From the NCBI GenBank assembly GCA_964431965.1, contig CAYSLU010000071.1, positions 1 through 29,395 of the forward strand: a stretch of 29,395 nt of DNA, in the 5' to 3' direction. Positions 13,990-21,204 of the stretch are shown here, in pieces. Below the pieces are notes generated by a model that was given only the letters and a program-made list of their open reading frames with translations, made no database searches and was not told where the DNA came from. The position numbers and the translations under genes are program-made. This DNA comes from CAYSLU01 sp964431965. Its GTDB lineage: Bacteria; Verrucomicrobiota; Kiritimatiellia; CAIKKV01; CAYSLU01. Numbering within the stretch: position 1 is the first letter of the stretch; each line of letters opens with the position of its first letter.

Positions 13990-15030
13990 ATGAACGCCGT
14001 AAACTTCTTGCTGGGCCTGTTTTCCGACGATATCGGCATCGATCTCGGCACGGCGAACACGGTCGTGTACGTGAAAGACCGCGGGATCGTCTTGCGCGAG
14101 CCCTCGGTGGTGGCCATCCAAGCCGGAACCCGGCGCGTGCTTGCGGTCGGGGACGAAGCCAAGCGCATGCTCGGACGCACACCCGGCAACATCGTCGCCA
14201 TCCGGCCCATGAAGGCCGGCGTGATCGCGGACTTCTAGATCACCGAAGCCATGCTGCGCTACTTCATCAAGCGCGTGCACAATAGCCGCAAGTGGGTTCG
14301 CCCGCGCGTGATCATCGCCGTGCCGAGCGGAATTACCGAAGTTGAGAAGCGGGCTGTGAAGGATTCGGCGACTCATGCCGGAGCCCGCGAGGTGTACTTG
14401 ATCGAGGAGCCGATGGCGAGCGCCATCGGCGTCGGCCTGCCGGTCCAGGAGCCGGCAGGCAACATGATCGTCGACATTGGAGGCGGAACGACCGAAGTTG
14501 CGCTTATTTCCCTGGCGGGAATCGTGTTCTGCCGCAGCGTCCGCGTCGGCGGCGACGAGATGGACGACTGCATCACGCAGTACATGAAGCGCGTATACAA
14601 TTTGATGATAGGCGAGCGGACGGCGGAAGAGATCAAGATTGCGATCGGATCGGCCTACCCCCTTGAGCAGGAAATGAGCATGGAGGTCAAGGGCCGGGAC
14701 ATGGTAGCCGGGCTGCCGAAGACCCTCACGATCACCTCCGAGGAGATTCGCGAGGCTCTTCAGGAGCCGATCTCGTCCATCGTGGATGCCATTCGGACAA
14801 CTCTGGAGCGTTGCCCTCCGGAGCTGTCAGCAGATCTTGTGGACCGGGGCATGGTGCTGGCGGGCGGAAGCTCGCTGCTGCGCGGCCTCGACAAGCTGAT
14901 TGCCGAGCAGACAGGGTTGCCGGTCCACCGGGCCGACGATCCGATGAGCGCCGTGGCCGAGGGGGCCGGCGTGGTTCTCAACGAGCTCGATTTCCTCCGC
15001 AAGGTCGCGGCGTCCGACCGCAACTACTGA
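13990..15030 (+). pseudogene. mreB: mreB, rod-shape actin homologue, with in-frame TAG at codon 83
   Basis: The reading frame encodes an entire MreB (346 codons): membrane-binding NFLLGLF at the N-terminus, phosphate-1 motif DIGIDLGTANT, phosphate-2 motif IVDIGGGTTEVAL and adenosine motif VLAGGSSLLRGLDKLI. At 14236-14238 a TAG replaces the residue between GVIADF and ITEAMLRYF, where relatives usually have Glu or Asp; one base change from GAG would explain it. The frame is unbroken on both sides. TAG ends many other genes here, so general reassignment is unlikely. Restart at ATG 14251 would lose the first nucleotide-binding motif. Given the intact mreC, mreD, PBP2 and rodA downstream, a base-call error is as likely as a real mutation. 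The start could also be ATG 13963. Confidence 0.9.
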
Positions 15031-15051
15031 CGCGCGGCGGCCCGCCGCGCG
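15031..15051 (+). other. Strong GC hairpin directly after mreB
   Basis: CGCGCGGCGG and CCGCCGCGCG form a perfect 10-bp stem around one C, starting at the base after the mreB stop. There is no T-run. It may separate mreB expression from mreCD, as an attenuator or as an mRNA processing or stability element; the rest of the 144-base mreB-mreC spacer contains further GGCCGCC-type repeats and nothing else I can name. Confidence 0.5.
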
Positions 15052-15174
15052 CTCCGTTCCTCGCCTGTCTGGGCCCCGGCCGCCGGACTGTTCCGGCCGC
15101 CGGTTATGCCCGGGCGCTGATCGCCCTTCCCCCCGGGGAGGCGGCGGACGGCCGCCGGGCAGCGAGGAGCCGGG

Positions 15175-16032
15175 TTGAGGTCTAGGGGATATCTGCTGTT
15201 CGTCGTGCTGACGGTCCTGGTGCTGACGGTGTTCAACCTGCCGTCGGTGCTGACGGATTCCGTGAAGGCCGGGCTGCGGCGCGCGCTGGCCCCGTATCTG
15301 CATCTCGGGTCGGCGTCGGCGCGCGGCGCGGGCGGCTTCTTCGGGAGGCTGGGCCGCCTGACGGAGCCGGCGGCCGCGCGGGAGCGGCTGGAAGCCGAGG
15401 TCCGGCGCCTGCAGTTCGAAGCCGCCCGTATTCCGACGCTCGAGCGCGAGAATGCCGAGTTGCGCGCGGCTCTGGGCTTCGTGCGCCGGCCCGACCTGAC
15501 CCTCATCCCCGGCGAGGTCATCGCGCGCGGCGACGTGACCGGCTGGTGGCAGACCGTGCGGCTGAACAAGGGCCGCGTCGATGGCGTGGCGACCAACCTG
15601 GCGGTCGTGACCATGGATGGCGTGGTCGGTCGCACGATCGAGGTCACACCCGTCACGTGCGAGGTGCTGCTGCTGTCCGATGAGAACAGCCGCGTATCCG
15701 CACAGATCCAAAGGACCGGCTCGTTCGGCGTGATATGCGGGCTGGGCGTCTCGCTCGGCGGCACGCCCTCGCTCTCGATGCTGGCGGCCCCGGCGCTCCC
15801 GAGGATGGACTACCTGCCGAAGGATGCCGATCTCGTGGCGGGCGACGAAGTCGTGACCACCGGCCTCGGCGGCGTGTTTCCGGCGGGGCTGCGGATCGGG
15901 CGGGTGACGCGCCTCTATCCGGACGAGTCGGGCCTGTTTCAGCATGCGGACATTGCGCCCGCGGCGGACCTCGGGCGGCTCTCCGTCCTGTACGTCGTGC
16001 CGAACGGTCGGGCGCGGGGAGGGACCCCGTGA
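15175..16032 (+). CDS. mreC: Rod shape-determining protein MreC
   Basis: A 285-aa bitopic inner-membrane protein of the elongation complex. One transmembrane helix lies at residues 5-22 (GYLLFVVLTVLVLTVF). A coiled coil follows at about 65-97 (ARERLEAEVRRLQFEAARI... ERENAELRAALGF), then the beta-rich periplasmic domain with VIARGDVTGWWQTVRLNKG and GLGGVFPAGLRIGRV, which are hallmark MreC segments. The start is a TTG at 15175 supported by GAGGAG at 15164-15169; no ATG or GTG gives a sensible N-terminus. MreC connects MreB to PBP2 and RodA. Its stop overlaps the mreD start. Confidence 0.93.
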   Translation: MRSRGYLLFVVLTVLVLTVFNLPSVLTDSVKAGLRRALAPYLHLGSASARGAGGFFGRLGRLTEPAAARERLEAEVRRLQFEAARIPTLERENAELRAALGFVRRPDLTLIPGEVIARGDVTGWWQTVRLNKGRVDGVATNLAVVTMDGVVGRTIEVTPVTCEVLLLSDENSRVSAQIQRTGSFGVICGLGVSLGGTPSLSMLAAPALPRMDYLPKDADLVAGDEVVTTGLGGVFPAGLRIGRVTRLYPDESGLFQHADIAPAADLGRLSVLYVVPNGRARGGTP

Positions 16033-16538
16033 CGCTGCTGATCCTCGCCTTCATGCTGTTCTGCGCGGTGGTGGTGCAGAGCCTGGCGCCGCCGGTCGCC
16101 GTGCTGGCGCAGGCCAAGCCGCCGATCCTGCTCGGCGTCGTCGTCTTCTATGCGGTGAAGCACGACTTCGGGCTGCTGGTGCTCGCGGCTATCGGAGCGG
16201 GCGTCCTGCACGACAGCCTGAGCTTGGTCCCGCTCGGTTGCTCGGCATTCTGGTTCACGCTGGCGGCGGTGCTGCTGCACCGCTATCGGGACTCCATTTT
16301 TGCGGACTCATCGGTCACGCTCATCCTGCTGGGCGCGGGCCTGGCGGCGGGATTCACGGCGGTGTCGTATGTGGCGCTGTCGGCGGGCGGCGACTATTCG
16401 GTCGAGCTGCCGCTCTGGAGGCTGGCGCTCAAGGCGGCCGGCAGCGCCCTGCTCGGAATGGTGGCGGTGCCGGTGGTGTTTGCGGTGAACCTGAGGCTCG
16501 AGCGCCTGGTCGGGCTCCGGTCGGAGAAGGAGCGGTAG
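16029..16538 (+). CDS. mreD: Rod shape-determining protein MreD
   Basis: The 169-aa product is almost wholly hydrophobic, with about five helices (residues 2-20, 30-60, 70-88, 95-120, 135-160), as in MreD. The GTG start at 16029 overlaps the mreC stop by four bases and has GGGAGGG upstream. The conserved feature GAGVLHDSLSLVPLG fits the family pattern of a Gly/Asp motif in the central helices. The assignment relies on topology plus position between mreC and PBP2, since MreD sequences diverge widely. The next start follows its stop without a gap. Confidence 0.88.
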   Translation: MTLLILAFMLFCAVVVQSLAPPVAVLAQAKPPILLGVVVFYAVKHDFGLLVLAAIGAGVLHDSLSLVPLGCSAFWFTLAAVLLHRYRDSIFADSSVTLILLGAGLAAGFTAVSYVALSAGGDYSVELPLWRLALKAAGSALLGMVAVPVVFAVNLRLERLVGLRSEKER

Positions 16539-18371
16539 ATGACCGGCCTTCCCCAATACGATCCGGGCCAGACGCGCTGCCGCATCGTGCTGCTCGGCAT
16601 GCTGTTCTGCCTGGCCTTCCTTCTCGTCGTGCTCTGGAACGTTCAGGTCGCGCGCGGCCCCGGGTACGAGAACAGCCTGGTGCAGCAGAGCGTCCGGCGA
16701 ATCCGCCTTCCGGGCGAGCGCGGACGGATCCTCGACTGCGCGGGCGTGCCGCTTGCGGACAACCGGGCGAGCTACGGCGTGGCGCTGCGCCTCGAGCACC
16801 TGCGCCGGCCGGGGAGCTGGGAGCGGACCGTGGCCTCGGCCACGGAGACCGTCACCAACCTGTCGCGCGTGCTGGAGCTCGATCCCCACATCGGTCCGGA
16901 CGACGTTCGGTCGCACATCCGGCGGCGGCTGCCGCTGCCGCTGCTGGCCTGGGTGGATCTCGATGCGCGGGCGCTGGCGCGCTTGGCCGAGTCGGGCGGG
17001 ATGTCGGCGGGCGTGGACGTGAGCGTCGAGGCCGTTCGCCAGTACCCGGAGGGCGCGCTGGCCTCGCACCTGCTCGGGTACGTCGGCCGCGCGGATCCCA
17101 AGCCGGGCTCGGGTGAGCCGTTCGACTACGCGCTCGGCCAGATGAGCGGCAAGGCGGGGCTCGAGCGCCAGCTGGATCTGCTTCTCGGCGGCCGGCCGGG
17201 CCGGCGGATCATCCGCGTCGATGCGCGCGGCTACCAGTACGACGTCCTGGCCGAGGAGCCGCCGACCGCCGGATCGGATGTCATGCTGACGATCGACGCG
17301 CGGATCCAGCGGCTGGCCGAGGATGCCATGGGCGGGGTGCCGGGTGCGGCCGTGGTGATCGATCCGCGAAACGGCGATGTGCTGGCGCTCGCGAGCTCGC
17401 CGGGCTACGACCCGAACGGCTTCGTGCCGAGCATACCCTCCGAGGCGTGGCAGGTGCTGACCAACGACGAGCGCGTGCCGCTGCTGAACCGCGCGATCGC
17501 GGGCGTGTATCCGCCGGGCAGCATCTTTAAGCCGCTGGTTGCGATCGCGTCGCTCGAGAGCGGACGGTCGACCGGCGGCACGGAGTTCGACTGCCCGGGG
17601 TACGTCATGATCGGCGCGGCGCGCATGCGGTGCTGGAACGAGCACGGGCACGGCCGCATCAGCCTCAACAAGGCGATCGAGCAGTCCTGCAATGCCTACT
17701 TCGCCAACCTGGGCCTGCGGACCGGCTACGAATCGATCTGCCAGGTGGCCGCGTCGGTCGGGCTGGGGCGCCGAACCGGCGTGGGGCTCGACTTCGAGGC
17801 GGCCGGCCTGCTGCCCGACGCGGCCTGGAAGCGGCGGGTGATGCACGACGGGTGGCGGGACGGGGACACGGCGAACGTGTCGATCGGGCAGGGGGCGCTG
17901 GGGGTGACGCCGCTGCAGATGGCGGTCGTTGCGGGGGCGATCGCGAACGACGGGGTGCTGAGGCGGCCGAGGCTGGTGCTTGGGGTGCGGCCCAAGGGCG
18001 CGGAGTCCTTCACCCCGCGCGCGCTGGCCGACGCGGTGGACCTGCGGTGGTCGGCCGGGACACTCCACCTGGTGAAGGGCGGCATGCACGACGTCATCCA
18101 GGCGGAATCGGGCACCGGCAAGCGGGCGCGGATCCCGCAGGCCGAGATGGCCGGCAAGACGGGCACGGCGGAGTACGCGACCCCCGACGGGCGGCGCAAG
18201 CGCGGATGGATGATGGTGTTCGCGCCGTTCGATCAGCCGCGGTACGCGGCGGTGATGGTGGTGGAGGAGGCCGTGTCCGGCGGCGTGACGGTGGCGCCGC
18301 GCATGCGGATGCTGATGGAGGGGATCTTCTCGGGCGCAGCGACGGGAGGGGCGGATGCGGCATCTTCTTAG
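16539..18371 (+). CDS. mrdA: Penicillin-binding protein 2, elongation transpeptidase
   Basis: A 610-aa class B PBP that crosslinks peptidoglycan during lateral-wall growth. The N-terminus has one membrane anchor (about residues 13-35). The pedestal domain includes LPGERGRILDCAGVPLADNR, typical of PBP2. The transpeptidase motifs are PPGSIFKP (Ser328 nucleophile, Lys331), SCN at Ser383 and KTGTAEY at Lys540. Length fits PBP2. The ATG follows the mreD stop directly, with AGGAG upstream. The 3' end overlaps rodA by 17 bases. Regulation is probably shared with the mre genes through one transcript. Confidence 0.94.
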   Translation: MTGLPQYDPGQTRCRIVLLGMLFCLAFLLVVLWNVQVARGPGYENSLVQQSVRRIRLPGERGRILDCAGVPLADNRASYGVALRLEHLRRPGSWERTVASATETVTNLSRVLELDPHIGPDDVRSHIRRRLPLPLLAWVDLDARALARLAESGGMSAGVDVSVEAVRQYPEGALASHLLGYVGRADPKPGSGEPFDYALGQMSGKAGLERQLDLLLGGRPGRRIIRVDARGYQYDVLAEEPPTAGSDVMLTIDARIQRLAEDAMGGVPGAAVVIDPRNGDVLALASSPGYDPNGFVPSIPSEAWQVLTNDERVPLLNRAIAGVYPPGSIFKPLVAIASLESGRSTGGTEFDCPGYVMIGAARMRCWNEHGHGRISLNKAIEQSCNAYFANLGLRTGYESICQVAASVGLGRRTGVGLDFEAAGLLPDAAWKRRVMHDGWRDGDTANVSIGQGALGVTPLQMAVVAGAIANDGVLRRPRLVLGVRPKGAESFTPRALADAVDLRWSAGTLHLVKGGMHDVIQAESGTGKRARIPQAEMAGKTGTAEYATPDGRRKRGWMMVFAPFDQPRYAAVMVVEEAVSGGVTVAPRMRMLMEGIFSGAATGGADAASS

Positions 18372-19539
18372 CCTCAGGCGGCTTCGGGTCCTGGGCCGGA
18401 TGAACTGGACGATGGCGATCACGGCGCTGGCGCTGATCGTCATCGGGATCGTGTTCATTTCGAGCGCCGGGCACACGCGCCGCGACCTGGCGGTGCTGTA
18501 CGAGCGGCAGATCTCGTGGGTGCTGCTGGGCTCGGTCTTCTATGCGGCGGCGGCCCTGATGGACTACCGGAGGTTCCGCACGAATGCCTGGTGGTACTAC
18601 CTGCTCGCGTGCGCGGCGCTGGTCCTGGTGCTCGTGATGGGCGCGCCGATCTACGGGGCCCGGCGGTGGCTGAACCTGTTCGGAGTCGGCCTGCAGCCAT
18701 CGGAGCTGGCGAAGGTGGCCATCATCGTCACGCTGGCCTGGTACCTGAGCCAGCCGGGGCTCGAGGTGCGGCGTCTGCGGACGCTGGGGATCGCGCTGGC
18801 GATCGTCGGGGTGCCGATGGTGCTGATCATGAAGGAGCCGGACCTCGGGTCCGCCATGATCCTGACGCCGGTCACGCTGGCCATGATGTTCGTCGGCGGG
18901 ATCAGCGGCCGGTACCTGGCGGCCATGCTCGGCGTGGGGGCGCTGGTGGTGGCGTTCGTGCTGGGTGTCATGCTGCTGCCGGAGCGGCTGGGCATGAGCG
19001 ACGAGGCGGAGGCCCGGCTGCAGCGGATGACGGGCCTCAGCGGCTACCAGCAGGACCGGATCCGCGTGTTCGTCCAGCCGGACCGGCAGGACACCCGGAA
19101 GACGGGCTGGAATCGGAAGCAGTCGATCATCGCGGTGGGGTCGGGCGGCTCGACGGGCAAGGGGTATCGGAAGGGAACCCAGAACCTGCTGGGGTTCCTG
19201 CCCCGGAACGTGGCGCCGACGGACTTCATCTTCGCCGTGATCGCGGAGGAAACGGGATATGCGGGGGCGGTCGTGCTGCTGACGCTATACGCCATCCTGC
19301 TGACGTGCGGCATGTGGACGGCGATGACGGCGACAGACAAGCTGGGGCGCCTGCTGTGCGTGGGGTTGGTGGTCATGCTGTTCGGCCACGTATTCGTGAA
19401 TATCGCCATGACGGTGGGCCTGATGCCCATCAAGGGGCTGCCGCTGCCGCTGGTGAGTTACGGCGGATCGTTCGTGCTGGCGGCCCTGATCGCGCTCGGG
19501 ATCATCCAGAGCGTTCACATTCATCGGCGGGAAAGCTAG
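18355..19539 (+). CDS. rodA: RodA, SEDS peptidoglycan glycosyltransferase
   Basis: The 394-aa polytopic protein has about ten helices and the SEDS landmarks: GARRWLNLFGVGLQPSELAKVA, MKEPDLGSAM, DFIFAVIAEETGYAG and the end segment MPIKGLPLPLVSYGGSFVLAAL. In SEDS proteins an Asp in the large loop is catalytic; the loop here spans about residues 215-290 and includes TDFIFAVIAEE at its end. RodA polymerises glycan strands and pairs with the PBP2 encoded just upstream. The start overlaps the PBP2 gene by 17 bases with GGGAGGGG upstream. Twelve bases separate it from the RNase gene. Confidence 0.95.
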   Translation: MRHLLSLRRLRVLGRMNWTMAITALALIVIGIVFISSAGHTRRDLAVLYERQISWVLLGSVFYAAAALMDYRRFRTNAWWYYLLACAALVLVLVMGAPIYGARRWLNLFGVGLQPSELAKVAIIVTLAWYLSQPGLEVRRLRTLGIALAIVGVPMVLIMKEPDLGSAMILTPVTLAMMFVGGISGRYLAAMLGVGALVVAFVLGVMLLPERLGMSDEAEARLQRMTGLSGYQQDRIRVFVQPDRQDTRKTGWNRKQSIIAVGSGGSTGKGYRKGTQNLLGFLPRNVAPTDFIFAVIAEETGYAGAVVLLTLYAILLTCGMWTAMTATDKLGRLLCVGLVVMLFGHVFVNIAMTVGLMPIKGLPLPLVSYGGSFVLAALIALGIIQSVHIHRRES

Positions 19540-19551
19540 GGGAACAAGACT

Positions 19552-21189
19552 ATGAGATTCTCGGTGTTCGGGTTCAAGTTCGGGAAGAAGTCGTTCAAGC
19601 GCGAGATCATCGTCAACTGCGAGTCGCTCGAGACGCGCGTGGCGATCCTGGAGAACGGGAAGCTCGAGGAGTACCAGGTCGAGCATCCGACGGAGGAGCG
19701 GATCGTCGGGAGCATCTACAAGGGGCGCGTTCAGAACCTGGAGGACGGCCTGCAGGCCGCGTTCGTGGACATCGGGATGCGCAAGAACGCCTTCCTGCAC
19801 TACTGGGACATGATCCCGGAGGATGACCAGCGGCTCGAGGCGGCGGAGGAGGGGCGCTCCGGCGGCGGCGGGGGCGGCTCGCGCCGGCGGAAGGTTTCCA
19901 GCGAGCAGATCGCCAAGATGTTCCCCGTGGGCTCCGAGATCGTGGTGCAGGTCACCAAGGGGCCGATCAGCACCAAGGGGCCGCGCGTGACGGCCAACCT
20001 GAGCATCCCCGGCCGCTACCTCGTCATGCTGCCCGGCACCCGCCTGAAGGGCGTCTCGCGGAAGATCGCGGACGAGAAGGAGCGCACGCGCCTCAAGAAG
20101 ATCCTCGGCCGCCTGCCGACCCCGGACGGGCTCGGCCTGATCGTTCGGACCGTCGGCGCCGAGGCGCATCAGCGCAGCTTCGTGCGGGACATGCGCTCGC
20201 TCACCGAGATCTGGTCGCAGCTCCAGCTGGGCATGACGGAGAAGAAGGCGCCCTGCTGCCTGTACCAGGAGCCGGACCTCGTCGAGCGGGTGGTCCGCGA
20301 CTGGCTGACCGAGGACGTGGACCGGATCGTGATCGACGCGGAGCCGCGCTACGAGCAGATCCGGGACCTGGCCGGGAGGATCTCGCGCCGCACGAAGTCG
20401 CGCATCCAGCTCTACCAGGGGCACACGCCCGTCTTCGAGCACTTCGACGTCGAGCGGCAGATCGAGCAGGCGTTCCGGCGGAAGGTGAACCTGAAGTCCG
20501 GCGGCTGCATCATCTTCGAGGAGACGGAGGCCCTGATCTCCATCGACGTGAACACCGGCCGGCACAAGGGCGCCTCGTCCCAGGAAGACTCGATCTACGA
20601 GGTCAACTGCGAGGCGGCCGAGGAGGTCGCCCGCCAGCTCCGGCTGCGGAACGTCGGCGGCCTGATCGTGATCGACCTGATCGACATGAAGCAGAAGAAG
20701 CACCGGAACGCCGTCTACAAGAAGTTCCGGGACGCGCTGAAGTCGGACAAGGCCCGCACGAACGCGCTGCCGATCTCGCAGCTCGGCCTGCTGGAGATGA
20801 CCCGCCAGCGGGTGGACGAGGGCATCCTGTCGGCCATGCACACGGACTGCCCGTACTGCCGCGGCCGGGGCATCGTGAAGTCGGGCCTGAGCATGAGCGT
20901 CGAGATCCAGCGCCAGCTGGCGGCCATCCTGAGGAAGCGGAAGGAGGAGCGCCAGGCGATCCAGCTGCAGATCGTCGTGCACCCGAGCGTGCTCGAGCGC
21001 CTGCGCAAGGAGGACGAGCAGGTCCTCGTCGAGCTCGAGTCGCGGTTCCAGGGGCACCTGGGCTTCCGCTCCGACCCGGCCCGGCACATCGAGGACTTCA
21101 CGATTAGTGATGCAATCACGGGCGAGATTCTGTATAGCAGCTCGGACCGGAAGCGCGTCGAATCGAAAGACGATCGCGCCGACAACTGA
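19552..21189 (+). CDS. rng: Ribonuclease E/G family endoribonuclease
   Basis: A 545-aa Rne/Rng protein that cuts single-stranded RNA, in rRNA maturation and mRNA decay. The N-terminal region has the S1 entry GSIYKGRVQNLEDGLQAAFVDIG, with a glycine/arginine-rich insertion at about residues 98-118. The catalytic aspartates are in ISIDVNTG (Asp332) and VIDLIDMK (Asp375), 43 residues apart as in E. coli RNase E (303 and 346). CPYCRGRG (Cys433, Cys436) is the zinc-link motif. There is no long C-terminal degradosome scaffold, so it is closer to RNase G in size. Location after mre/mrd genes parallels mreBCD-rng in enterobacteria. The 20 N-terminal residues are basic and extend past the usual start. 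Confidence 0.93.
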   Translation: MRFSVFGFKFGKKSFKREIIVNCESLETRVAILENGKLEEYQVEHPTEERIVGSIYKGRVQNLEDGLQAAFVDIGMRKNAFLHYWDMIPEDDQRLEAAEEGRSGGGGGGSRRRKVSSEQIAKMFPVGSEIVVQVTKGPISTKGPRVTANLSIPGRYLVMLPGTRLKGVSRKIADEKERTRLKKILGRLPTPDGLGLIVRTVGAEAHQRSFVRDMRSLTEIWSQLQLGMTEKKAPCCLYQEPDLVERVVRDWLTEDVDRIVIDAEPRYEQIRDLAGRISRRTKSRIQLYQGHTPVFEHFDVERQIEQAFRRKVNLKSGGCIIFEETEALISIDVNTGRHKGASSQEDSIYEVNCEAAEEVARQLRLRNVGGLIVIDLIDMKQKKHRNAVYKKFRDALKSDKARTNALPISQLGLLEMTRQRVDEGILSAMHTDCPYCRGRGIVKSGLSMSVEIQRQLAAILRKRKEERQAIQLQIVVHPSVLERLRKEDEQVLVELESRFQGHLGFRSDPARHIEDFTISDAITGEILYSSSDRKRVESKDDRADN

Positions 21190-21204
21190 GCGCGACGAGG
21201 GCTT

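Noticed and set aside
14236..14238. General reassignment of TAG as a sense codon
   Set aside because: TAG is the natural stop of many intact genes in the window (for example at 3882, 4256, 6281, 16536, 19537 and 23455).
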